Assembly: GCA_964583765.1 (NCBI GenBank)
Contig: CAZOWW010000172.1
Location: 1 to 9,436, forward strand
DNA: 9,436 nucleotides
Origin: CAZOWW01 sp964583765
GTDB lineage: Bacteria > Actinomycetota > Actinomycetes > Actinomycetales > Kineosporiaceae
Direction of reading: 5' to 3'
Shown: in pieces, positions 1 to 6,352 of the stretch
Numbering within the stretch: position 1 is the stretch's first letter
How the letters are laid out: every line of letters begins with the position of its first letter
Notes under the pieces: model-generated
Seen by the model: the letters and a program-made list of their open reading frames with translations, nothing else
What the model was told of the DNA's origin: nothing
The model's database searches: none
Position numbers and translations under genes: made by a program

Positions 1-299
1 ACCACGCCCAGCTCGGCGTCGGTGGCCGCGACCAACCCGGCCACGGCCGGCGTCGGCAGCACGCCGACGTCCCAGACGTCGACCCCGGCGCTGGCCAGGC
101 CTGCGATCACGGCGGCGGAGAGGAACTCACCCGAAGCACGCGGATCCCGGCCCACGACGGCGTGAGGTCGGCCACCGGAACGGTCGCCGACCTCACCCAA
201 CACCTGAGCCGCAGCCACCGCGAGACCGAGCGCGAGCTCGGCGGTCAGATCGCGGTTGGCGAGTCCACGCACTCCGTCGGTGCCGAAAAGGCGTCCCAC
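1..299 (-). CDS. glmM: Phosphoglucosamine mutase, N-terminal part (runs off the left edge)
   Basis: Converts glucosamine-6-phosphate to glucosamine-1-phosphate, the cytoplasmic step before UDP-GlcNAc and peptidoglycan synthesis. Only the first 99 codons are in the window. The protein begins MGRLFGTDGVRGLANRDLTA, the family N-terminal signature, followed by VVGRDPRASGEFL (about residues 48-60) and GVLPTPAVAGLVAA (79-92), both typical of the alpha-D-phosphohexomutase first domain. The catalytic phosphoserine motif (family SASHNP) should follow immediately beyond the edge, so it cannot be checked. The start is GTG at 299-297, chosen because the family begins at MGRLFGTDG. It lies 16 nt after the rpsI stop with no clear Shine-Dalgarno sequence, which suggests co-transcription and translational coupling with rpsI. 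The rplM-rpsI-glmM order is common in actinobacteria and Firmicutes. Confidence 0.95.
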   Translation of the reverse strand, partial: MGRLFGTDGVRGLANRDLTAELALGLAVAAAQVLGEVGDRSGGRPHAVVGRDPRASGEFLSAAVIAGLASAGVDVWDVGVLPTPAVAGLVAATDAELGV

Positions 300-315
300 G
301 GCAGCGCGCCGGTGA

Positions 316-813
316 TCAGCGCTTGCTGTACTGCGGAGCCTTGCGGGCCTTCTTGAGACCGGCCTTCTTGCGCTCCTTCGCCCGGGCGTCACGGGTGAGG
401 AAGCCGGCCTTCTTCAGCGGCGGGCGGTTCGTCTCGGCGTCGATCTCGTTCAGCGCGCGGGCCACACCCAGACGCAGGGCACCGGCCTGGCCGGTGACGC
501 CGCCGCCGTGGATCCGGGCCAGGACGTCGAAACGACCCTCCAGCTCGGTGACCCGGAAGGGCTCGTTGACCAGCTGCTGGTGGACCTTGTTCGGGAAGTA
601 GTCCTCCAGGGTCCGGCCGTTGATCTTCCAGGTGCCGGAGCCGGGGACCAGTCGCACCCGGGCGATGGCCTCCTTGCGGCGGCCGGTGGCCGCGCCGGGG
701 GCGGTGATGCTCGACCCCCCGCCCCGCGGGGCCGGGGTCGCGCTGGTGTAACTGGTCGGGGCTTCCTCGTCCGCGAGGGCGACGCCCTCGGGCTCGGCGA
801 TGGTCTCAGCCAC
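316..813 (-). CDS. rpsI: 30S ribosomal protein S9 (uS9)
   Basis: Small-subunit ribosomal protein whose C-terminal tail reaches towards the P-site tRNA. The product has 165 residues. The conserved core runs from about residue 43 (TGRRKEAIARVRLVPGSG) through FPNKVHQQLVNEPF, IHGGGVTGQAGALRLGVARAL and the basic end KKARKAPQYSKR; the terminal SKR is diagnostic. Residues 1-42 are an acidic then Pro/Gly/Ser-rich extension, usual for actinobacterial S9 and absent from the roughly 130-residue E. coli protein. The start is GTG at 813-811, preceded by an AGGAG Shine-Dalgarno sequence at 818-822. It lies 39 nt downstream of the rplM stop, forming an rplM-rpsI pair, with glmM close behind. Confidence 0.97.
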   Translation of the reverse strand: MAETIAEPEGVALADEEAPTSYTSATPAPRGGGSSITAPGAATGRRKEAIARVRLVPGSGTWKINGRTLEDYFPNKVHQQLVNEPFRVTELEGRFDVLARIHGGGVTGQAGALRLGVARALNEIDAETNRPPLKKAGFLTRDARAKERKKAGLKKARKAPQYSKR

Positions 814-817
814 GGTT

Positions 818-822
818 CTCCT
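818..822 (-). promoter_or_regulatory. Ribosome binding site of rpsI
   Basis: Reading the minus strand, AGGAG lies 4 nt before the GTG at 813-811. It is the strong Shine-Dalgarno match that fixes the non-ATG start of S9. Confidence 0.75.
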
Positions 823-852
823 CGTGTCCTTGTCGCTCGGGTAGGCCGTGGC

Positions 853-1296
853 TTACTGCGCGACCTGCGAGATCTGGAACTGCTGGGGCTTCTGGGCGGC
901 GTGCGGGTGCTCGGCGCCGCGGTAGACCTTGAGCTTGCTCAGCTGGGCCCGCCCGAGGGTGTTCTTCGGGAGCATCCCGCGGATCGCCTTCTCGACGGCC
1001 CGCTCGGGGTTCTTGTCGAGCAGCTCCACGTAGCCCACCGAGCTCAGACCGCCCGGGTACCCGGAGTGCCGGTACGCCCGCTTCTGCTCCCGCTTGGACC
1101 CGGTAAGGGCCACCTTGTCCGCGTTGATGACGACCACGAAGTCGCCGGTGTCGATGTGCGGGGCGAACGTGGGCTTGTGCTTGCCTCGCAACAGGATCGC
1201 GGCCTGGCTGGCGAGGCGGCCCAACACGACGTCAGTGGCGTCGATGACGTGCCATTGGCGATCGATGTCGCCGGGCTTGGGAGTAAACGTACGCAC
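853..1296 (-). CDS. rplM: 50S ribosomal protein L13 (uL13)
   Basis: Early-assembling large-subunit ribosomal protein. From the GTG at 1296-1294 it is 147 residues, the usual actinobacterial length. It starts (M)RTFTPKPGDIDRQWHVIDA and continues VVLGRLASQAA, LLRGKHKPTFAPHIDTGDFV, YRHSGYPGG and KNPERAVEKAIRGMLPKN, ending FQISQVAQ, all classic L13 signatures. An in-frame ATG seven codons upstream (1317-1315) would add MRTKATT. I prefer the GTG because homologues begin MRT(Y/F)xPKPGD and because GAGGACGAAGG sits about 8 nt before it. This is the first gene of the rplM-rpsI-glmM unit, behind a convincing promoter at 1419-1447, and it is divergent from the GT87 gene. Confidence 0.96.
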   Translation of the reverse strand: MRTFTPKPGDIDRQWHVIDATDVVLGRLASQAAILLRGKHKPTFAPHIDTGDFVVVINADKVALTGSKREQKRAYRHSGYPGGLSSVGYVELLDKNPERAVEKAIRGMLPKNTLGRAQLSKLKVYRGAEHPHAAQKPQQFQISQVAQ

Positions 1297-1418
1297 AGTC
1301 GTGGCCTTCGTCCTCATCCGGAGTATGTCGCGGTGCGACCCGGCATCTCTGCCCGTCGCGGAGGCTCCCGCACGGCCGCCCCGAGGGGCCTGCAAAGCGT
1401 GGAGCACAACGACCTGCA

Positions 1419-1447
1419 AGGTTACCGGGGCCCTGCCGAGGGGTCAA
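1419..1447 (-). promoter_or_regulatory. Vegetative promoter for rplM-rpsI(-glmM)
   Basis: On the minus strand the -35 element TTGACC (1447-1442) is followed after exactly 17 bp by the -10 element TAACCT (1424-1419). This is a good match to the primary sigma factor consensus of actinobacteria (HrdB/SigA). Transcription would start near 1412, giving an rplM leader of roughly 115 nt. The spacing, the match and the placement ahead of a ribosomal operon support it; no start-site data are available. Confidence 0.7.
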
Positions 1448-1566
1448 AATCGTCCCCAGTCGCGCTGGACGACCCGCCCGGGCACCACGGCAGACCCTCC
1501 GCCGCTGGTGGAACCGGGGGGTTGCTGATATGGCCAGCGTACGGCTGCCCCCGCGGGGCCCCGCAC

Positions 1567-1611
1567 CCGGGTGCACCCCGCGTCCCTCTCCCGTTCCGGG
1601 TGTACCCCGCG
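1567..1611. repeat. Two near-identical 16-bp blocks, operator-like
   Basis: CCGGGTGCACCCCGCG (1567-1582) and CCGGGTGTACCCCGCG (1596-1611) differ at one base and start 29 bp apart. The core is GGGTGNACCC. The first copy overlaps a perfect 12-bp palindrome, GCACCCGGGTGC (1563-1574). Paired dyads upstream of a gene suggest a dimeric regulator site, but no regulator is known here. Confidence 0.4.
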
Positions 1612-1729
1612 ACGCAGCCGGCTGCTCCCCACGAACGGGAATTCCGCGGGACGGGCGATCCTCACCGGGCGAGGCGGGTTCGCCCCGGGCAGATTCCCAG
1701 CCGAGGGCATTACCCTGCCGACGGCTCCC

Positions 1730-1771
1730 GTTCCCTGAGGCGAGCCACGGGTTCCCTGAGGCGAACCACGG
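1730..1771 (+). repeat. 21-bp tandem direct repeat upstream of the GT87 gene
   Basis: Two adjoining 21-bp units (1730-1750 and 1751-1771), each beginning GTTCCCTGAGGCGA and ending CCACGG, differ at a single base (G against A at unit position 15). The array ends about 22 bp before the GT87 start codon. It may be a recent slippage duplication or a pair of binding sites on the same helix face (two turns apart). Confidence 0.75.
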
Positions 1772-1782
1772 GGACATCGGTA

Positions 1783-1786
1783 AGGA
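1783..1786 (+). promoter_or_regulatory. Ribosome binding site of the GT87 gene
   Basis: AGGA (within TAAGGA) lies 7 nt before the ATG at 1794, supporting that start over the out-of-frame ATG at 1787. Confidence 0.6.
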
Positions 1787-1793
1787 ATGAGCG

Positions 1794-3062
1794 ATGAGGG
1801 ACACGCCTGCACCGCCGGACTCCGGCAACCCGGGCCTTCGGGGCCGTCTTCGGTTCCTCCCCGCGGTCGCGTTCTGGGCGGTCTTCGCCGCGGAGGCGGC
1901 GTGGCTGGCCCACGACTGCTGGTACCACCGCGTCGCCGGTCTGGACCTGCGCCCCATGTACCGGGCAGGGCTGGCCGCGACGCACGGCACGAGCATCTAC
2001 GACGTCCCGTACTTCGTGTACCCGCCGCCCGCGGCGGTCGCCGCGGTCCCGCTGACCGCCGTCGGTTTCCGGACCGACTACGCCGGGATGATCGCCCTGG
2101 AACTGCTGGTGGTCGCCGTCCTGGGCACGTGGTTGGCCCGGTGGTTCGTCCGCGCGCCCCGGCACCGGTTCCTGGCGGCGGCCGGCGCGTTCAGCGTCCT
2201 GATCCTGTTCAGCCAGGTGAGTCGAGGATCGATCTGGCTGGGCAACCTGTCGGTCCTGCTCGCCCCCGCCGTCCCGGGGCTCGCGGTGCTGTTCGGTCGC
2301 GGCCGCTGGCGCGCGGGAAGCGGCCTGCTCGTGGGGACCCTGCTGCTCAAACCGCTCCTGCTGCCGGTGGTCCTGATCCCGGTGCTCGCCCGGCGCACCC
2401 GGACCCTGCTGGTCGCCGGCGCCGCCGGGGTGGTGGTCCTGCTGGCCTGCTCCGCCGCCCTGTCCGGCCTGGGCGAACTGCCGCACGTGGTCCGGCTCCT
2501 CGCCCGCGGGTCGGTGCTGGTCGGGCGGCTCGCGCCGAACAACCTCTCGCTCTCCGGGTTCGGCGAGGTGCACCACCTTCCCGCCTGGCTGACCCTGCTC
2601 GCCCGGGGGACGGTGGTACTGGTCGCCGTCGCGGTGTGCCTGGCGCTGGGCCGGCGGGGCGGTGCCCTGTTGTGCTCCGGCCCGGACCACGAGGCGGTTC
2701 CGGTGCTCGCCTGCCTGACGGCGGTGCTCCTGCTCGCCCTGTTCCTCGCCGGCTCCCTGAGCGAGGTGCACTACCTGTTCCTCGTCCTGCCGGGATCGTG
2801 CGCGGCCCTGCTCGTGCACCGCTCGCGCCTGGTACTCGGCACGGTCGGGCTCGGGCTCCTGGCGCTGATGTATCCCCGTGACGGCGGTGGCCGGGTCCTG
2901 CACCAGGGGCTCTTCGTGTTCGCCGAGGTCGCCTTCTTCGTGGCGGGCGCGATCGCCCTGCTGGCGGTCTCCCGCACCGGAGCCACGACCAGCGGGGACA
3001 GGGCGGACGGGGACACCGGCGGTGCCCGACGGTCCCCCACCAGGCACACCGCCCTGGTCTGA
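1794..3062 (+). CDS. GT87 (DUF2029) family polyprenyl-phosphate-dependent glycosyltransferase, multi-pass membrane protein
   Basis: Probable GT-C-fold integral membrane enzyme moving a sugar, typically mannose or arabinofuranose, from a polyprenyl-phosphate donor on the outer face of the membrane. The product has 422 residues, mostly Leu/Val/Ala-rich segments, with about nine to eleven likely helices. GT87-like landmarks: an Asp in the first extracytoplasmic loop (LDLRPMYRAG, D51, the likely catalytic position by analogy with PimE), THGTSIYDVPYFVYPPPAAV (63-82), FSQVSRGSIWLGNLSVLL (139-156), LLLKPLLLP (183-191), APNNLSLSGFGEVHHLP (247-263) and SEVHYLFLVLPG (323-334). The C-terminal 27 residues are hydrophilic and basic. 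It is divergent from rplM and convergent with the large gene, with 10 bp between the stop codons. Family assignment is from recalled motifs; the acceptor and sugar cannot be told. Confidence 0.8.
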   Translation: MRDTPAPPDSGNPGLRGRLRFLPAVAFWAVFAAEAAWLAHDCWYHRVAGLDLRPMYRAGLAATHGTSIYDVPYFVYPPPAAVAAVPLTAVGFRTDYAGMIALELLVVAVLGTWLARWFVRAPRHRFLAAAGAFSVLILFSQVSRGSIWLGNLSVLLAPAVPGLAVLFGRGRWRAGSGLLVGTLLLKPLLLPVVLIPVLARRTRTLLVAGAAGVVVLLACSAALSGLGELPHVVRLLARGSVLVGRLAPNNLSLSGFGEVHHLPAWLTLLARGTVVLVAVAVCLALGRRGGALLCSGPDHEAVPVLACLTAVLLLALFLAGSLSEVHYLFLVLPGSCAALLVHRSRLVLGTVGLGLLALMYPRDGGGRVLHQGLFVFAEVAFFVAGAIALLAVSRTGATTSGDRADGDTGGARRSPTRHTALV

Positions 3063-3072
3063 CGCCGGACGG

Positions 3073-6000
3073 TCAGCCGCCCGCCCCGGCCCGCAGGCCG
3101 GCGATCATCGCGAGCAGGGTGTGGCTGGTGTGGTCCAACCTCTGCTCACCGGAGGTCAGCCCCGCGCGGACCCCGCCCACCGCGGCGGCCCCCGCGGCCA
3201 GCAGCGGCACATCGGCCTCGTGCACGGTCAGACCCTGCAGCCGCGCCATCGTGGCCCGCCAGGCCTGCCGGTACCTGCGGGCACGCGCGCCGTCCCCGGT
3301 CCGTTCGGCCGTGGCCAGGGCGCAGGCGATCCCGTGGGCGGTCAGCGCGGGGTGCACCCGGCGGCGTCCCGGGGGGTCATCCCGTCCCAGGAACTCCCCG
3401 GTGGCCGCGACCTGGTTGCCCACGATCCAGTCGGCGATCTCCAGCGCCAGGTCCGCCGCGGGCTGCTCCCCGCTCACCGCGTGGACCTGCGACCAGGCCT
3501 GCACCTGCCAGGACGCGAGCAGCCAGGACCGGCGCACCTCGAACCGCCGCCGGTACCAGGCCAGGGTCGCCGTCAGGTCCCAGCTCTCCCACAGCCCCGT
3601 CCAGGCGGCGTGGCGCCCCAGGGCGAGCAGGACGAGGGCCGGAACCACGTCCTGGTCCCCGTCGACCACCCGCCCGGCCCGGGGCGCGACGGCCCCGTCG
3701 GGACGGATCGCCGCCCGCAGGGTCACCGCCCAACGGTCCGCCTGGGACCGCAGCTCGTCCACCCCGGCCAGGCTGACGGCGTCCAGGAGACCGGCGACGG
3801 TATGCAGGCTCGGGCGCGTCCCCGGGACCACCACCCCGCCGGTCGGGTCCGTCCGGGAGAGCGGGTCCCTCTGACCGGATCGATCCGTACAGGCGGACCG
3901 GTCCGTGCCGCCGAACGGGCTCGTGACATCGGACCCGCCCAGGCCGGCGGACGGGCACGTGCCACCGGACTGCTCCAACCGGCGGGCGAGGACCCGCAGA
4001 CCGGCCGAGGCCAATGAGGCCCAGGCCGCCCGGGAGCGGAAGTCCGCGGCCACTGCCAACGCCCCCAGGGCATGCCCGAGCCGCGCCGGATCGCCGCCCC
4101 GCTCCTCCCGCCCCGGAGCCGGCAGGAGCCGGTGCCGGGGGACGGCATCAGGACCGATTCCGTCCGCCACGAACCAGGCGAGCCGATCCACGTCCGCCAG
4201 ATCCACCGGACGTGCGACCTCGGTCTCGACGAAGCCGTGCCGCAGCGGCGCCACCCGTCCCGGTGAGCACAACCAGGAGCGCGTGCGCAGGGCCCACCAG
4301 GCCGGCGCCGGGCGCTCCTCGGCCGGACCGCCGAACGCGTGGCGCAGCTCGTCCACCACCCGCCGGCCGGACCAACCCTGCCGCGCCGACAGGCAGTCGA
4401 GCGCCACCGCGGACACCGGCTCCCCGCCCGGCGCGACCGGCCCTCCGGGTACGCGGGAGGCCGTCCGCCCGAGTACCACGACGCTGTCGCTGCCCGGACG
4501 GATCCGGCCCACCATCCCGTACCGGGTGGTGGAGGGCAGCGGGCCGGCCCCGTAGAGGAGGGAGAGCACCACCTCGGTCGTCGCCGTCGCGCGGTCCCGG
4601 TCCGCCCGGAACGCCGCGGTGGTCGCGGCGACGACGGCCGCGTCCAGATCGGTGGCGGCCAGCCCGTCGAGCACCGGGGTGAACGCGACCGCGTCCAGGG
4701 CGCGGCCCGGCCGGGTCGCCCGACCGGTCCGGTCCGCATCCGGCCCGTCGTCGGACACCAGCCCGTCGACGACCGCCGGCCCGTCGTCGGACACCGGCGC
4801 CTCAGCCGCCTCGGGCCCGTCGGCGGACACCGACCAGGCGACGGGATCCCCGGAGACGAAGCTCACCACGACCCCGTCCACGGGGTGATCCCCGAGGAGG
4901 GTGGGTTCCAACCCCGGCCGGGGCACGTCCTCGCCCGCCCGGAGGGCATCGCGAACGCCCAGCACCCGGCCCGTGATCCGGGCGAGCACCGCCGGGTCCG
5001 GTGCTCGAGGCTCCCGCCAGGTGCTGTCCAGCTCGCCGGGAGGCCCCTCGTGGCCCTCGTCGGCCCGGACCACCACTTCGTGGCGGAAGAGCTCGTACGG
5101 CTCGCGTGCGGTCAACCAGGCCCGGTCGAACCGGGCGCGCCGCAACTGCTCGGCCTCCGAGACGACCCCCGCCTCCCTGGCCGGTACCGCACCGATCCGG
5201 CTCGGCCACGGTCTGCTGCGCACCACCACGCCGAACCGCTCCACGTCGAGATCGCGTGGCTCGCACGGTTCCAGGCGCGGGACGAGGCTCACCGCGACGC
5301 TCACCCCGGGCAGGTCGGCGGTGGTGAGTCGCGCCCCCCGGCAGGCCTTCACGGTGGCCAGGACGAGTTCCCGGCGCAGGTCCGACTCCTCGCCCTCGAC
5401 GTGCCAGAAACCCTCCCGTGCCAGCAGTTCCCCGCCCGCCCGCCGGCGCAGGGTGACCCAGCAGCCGCCGTCGGCGGAGGCCTGTTCGTCCAGCACACGC
5501 GGCGGGCGCAGGGTGGCGCCCGTGTCCAGGAAGTGCGCGGCGACGGCCCGGGCGGCCGCGGACGGGGTGAGGCCCTCCGGCACCGATTCCCCCGCCCACT
5601 GCCCCGGCTGCATCCGGCGGTGGTCCGGACCGGTGACCGGCGGGGACACCCGCAGATCGGACCAGGCGTCGAAGACCCACTGGACGCGGTACCCGAGCCC
5701 TTCGACATGTTCGCGAGCCCCGAGGAACGGCAGGTGCACGAGAGCGACCACGCCCTCGACGTCCAGCCCCGCCCGCTCGACCACGGCGCAGGTCTCGTCG
5801 AAGGGACGCGCGGACTCCAGCACGTCCTCGATCACCACCACCCGGCGTCGCGGGTCGATCCGCCCCTCGACGTCGGCCGCACCGTCGGCGCCCTCGCGAA
5901 TGCGCAGTGCGGTGAACCGGGCCCCGCCCGCCGCGACGCACGCCGAGGCGAGGGTGTCGGCCACCCCGCCGGATCCGACGAGCTGGCTGCCCTCCCACTG

Positions 6001-6261
6001 CACCAGGACGGCGGCCAGGGCGCGTCCGGCCAGGGTGGTGCCCGGATCGGAGCACGTCACGTGGCCGGTGTGCAGGAGCCGAGGTACGTCCTCGGCACGG
6101 CGGCGTCCGGCACGCCCGCGCGGACCCGGCAGGCGCAACCCGTGCTCGAGGAGCAGCAGACGCAGAGCCTCCCGCGGGTCCGGCTGGCCGCCCAGCCCAC
6201 CCCAGGTGCGCTCCGAGCCGCTCGTGATCACACGGCGCATGCCACTGAATACCCGGCGCAC
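3073..6261 (-). CDS. Large multidomain protein: phosphoribosyltransferase-like, AMMECR1-like and alpha/alpha-toroid-like domains
   Basis: A 1062-residue soluble protein with no signal peptide or membrane segment, of unknown function. Residues about 28-205 resemble an orotate-type phosphoribosyltransferase: LVGSGGVADTLASACVAAGG (94-113), FTALRIREG, and the PRPP-loop-like VVVIEDVLESARPF (141-154), followed by an OPRT-like G-hxVxGVVALVHL. The loop keeps the two acids (E145, D146) but lacks the usual TGxS, so PRPP binding is doubtful. Residues about 232-400 look AMMECR1-like: GCWVTLRR (266-273), ELVLATVKACRGARLTTADLPGVSVAVSLV, then FGVVVRS, with the family LRGCIG motif replaced. Residues about 455-610 may be a second such module. 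Residues about 725-1062 are helical and Trp-rich (SWLLASWQVQAWSQVHAVSG, HPALTAHGIACALATAERTG), like six-hairpin domains. A three-fold 12-residue repeat lies at 478-513. The start is uncertain: GTG 6261, ATG 6240, or GTG 6231 overlapping a short upstream frame. Confidence 0.75.
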   Translation of the reverse strand: MRRVFSGMRRVITSGSERTWGGLGGQPDPREALRLLLLEHGLRLPGPRGRAGRRRAEDVPRLLHTGHVTCSDPGTTLAGRALAAVLVQWEGSQLVGSGGVADTLASACVAAGGARFTALRIREGADGAADVEGRIDPRRRVVVIEDVLESARPFDETCAVVERAGLDVEGVVALVHLPFLGAREHVEGLGYRVQWVFDAWSDLRVSPPVTGPDHRRMQPGQWAGESVPEGLTPSAAARAVAAHFLDTGATLRPPRVLDEQASADGGCWVTLRRRAGGELLAREGFWHVEGEESDLRRELVLATVKACRGARLTTADLPGVSVAVSLVPRLEPCEPRDLDVERFGVVVRSRPWPSRIGAVPAREAGVVSEAEQLRRARFDRAWLTAREPYELFRHEVVVRADEGHEGPPGELDSTWREPRAPDPAVLARITGRVLGVRDALRAGEDVPRPGLEPTLLGDHPVDGVVVSFVSGDPVAWSVSADGPEAAEAPVSDDGPAVVDGLVSDDGPDADRTGRATRPGRALDAVAFTPVLDGLAATDLDAAVVAATTAAFRADRDRATATTEVVLSLLYGAGPLPSTTRYGMVGRIRPGSDSVVVLGRTASRVPGGPVAPGGEPVSAVALDCLSARQGWSGRRVVDELRHAFGGPAEERPAPAWWALRTRSWLCSPGRVAPLRHGFVETEVARPVDLADVDRLAWFVADGIGPDAVPRHRLLPAPGREERGGDPARLGHALGALAVAADFRSRAAWASLASAGLRVLARRLEQSGGTCPSAGLGGSDVTSPFGGTDRSACTDRSGQRDPLSRTDPTGGVVVPGTRPSLHTVAGLLDAVSLAGVDELRSQADRWAVTLRAAIRPDGAVAPRAGRVVDGDQDVVPALVLLALGRHAAWTGLWESWDLTATLAWYRRRFEVRRSWLLASWQVQAWSQVHAVSGEQPAADLALEIADWIVGNQVAATGEFLGRDDPPGRRRVHPALTAHGIACALATAERTGDGARARRYRQAWRATMARLQGLTVHEADVPLLAAGAAAVGGVRAGLTSGEQRLDHTSHTLLAMIAGLRAGAGG
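4723..4830 (-). repeat. 36-bp tandem repeat (three copies) inside the large gene
   Basis: Three consecutive 12-codon units encode VSADGPEAAEAP, VSDDGPAVVDGL and VSDDGPDADRTG (residues 478-489, 490-501, 502-513). The VS(A/D)DGP half is well kept and the rest drifts. It forms an acidic, probably disordered linker between two domains and is likely to vary in copy number between strains. Confidence 0.75.
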
Positions 6262-6290
6262 GCCATGGAATACCCGAAGAAAACCGTCAT
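6228..6290 (-). CDS. Candidate 20-residue leader peptide upstream of the large gene
   Basis: A short frame, MTVFFGYSMACAGYSVACAV, starts at ATG 6290-6288 and ends with TGA at 6230-6228. That stop shares four bases (GTGA, 6231-6228) with an in-frame GTG of the large gene, a classic translational-coupling arrangement. A weak AGGGG lies 10 nt before its ATG. The peptide contains a 7-residue repeat (GYSMACA / GYSVACA) made by a 21-bp DNA repeat. The three base differences between units are two silent changes plus Met/Val in this frame, whereas in the large-gene frame they change His to Ser and Val to Met. That is weak evidence of coding, and it could equally be chance. Confidence 0.3.
   Translation of the reverse strand: MTVFFGYSMACAGYSVACAV
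6233..6274. repeat. 21-bp tandem direct repeat at the start of the large gene
   Basis: Units 6233-6253 and 6254-6274 match at 18 of 21 positions (both start CGGCGCA and end GAATACC on the plus strand). The repeat spans the candidate GTG and ATG starts of the large gene, so it duplicates an initiation region. Confidence 0.75.
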
Positions 6291-6318
6291 TGCCCCGCTA
6301 CCCCTCGAGGTGAATCCT

Positions 6319-6339
6319 GAAACCCGCGAGCGCTGTTTC
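6319..6339. promoter_or_regulatory. Dyad GAAAC-N11-GTTTC between divergent genes
   Basis: An inverted repeat of 5-bp arms (6319-6323 and 6335-6339) with an 11-bp GC-rich centre. It sits in the roughly 220-bp space between the large minus-strand gene and the divergent MDMPI-like gene. Position and symmetry suit a dimeric regulator, but 5-bp arms can occur by chance. Confidence 0.25.
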
Positions 6340-6352
6340 CTCCCGTGATGTC

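Larger units (their letters stand above)
1297..1793. other. Divergent intergenic region between rplM and the GT87 gene
   Basis: About 500 bp without a believable gene; reading frames here are Arg/Pro/Gly-rich and match nothing I recognise. It holds the rplM leader and promoter (1297-1447), a 12-bp perfect palindrome at 1563-1574 within two near-identical 16-bp blocks (1567-1582 and 1596-1611), a 21-bp tandem repeat at 1730-1771, and the GT87 Shine-Dalgarno sequence. I find no clear -35/-10 pair for the GT87 gene; TACCCT at 1711-1716 is a possible -10 without a matching -35. Confidence 0.6.

Noticed and set aside
1297..1419. Longer N-terminus for L13 (to 188 residues).
   Set aside because: The extra residues match no L13 homologue I know, and the region contains the leader and predicted transcription start.
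1232..1996. A 254-residue minus-strand frame across the rplM start and intergenic region.
   Set aside because: It overlaps rplM in another frame and the rplM promoter; Arg/Gly/Pro-rich composition without motifs.
1710..3047. A 445-residue minus-strand frame opposite the GT87 gene.
   Set aside because: Extremely Gln/Arg/Gly-rich, no domain, and it mirrors the membrane-protein codons of the plus strand.
3063..3072. A terminator between the convergent GT87 and large genes.
   Set aside because: Only 10 bp separate the stops and no hairpin with a T-run is visible; the transcripts probably overlap.
4339..6348. A 669-residue open frame on the plus strand, antisense to the large gene.
   Set aside because: Gly/Arg/Pro/His-rich with no recognisable motif. 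High-GC coding DNA routinely leaves long open antisense frames, and the minus frame has clear domain signatures.
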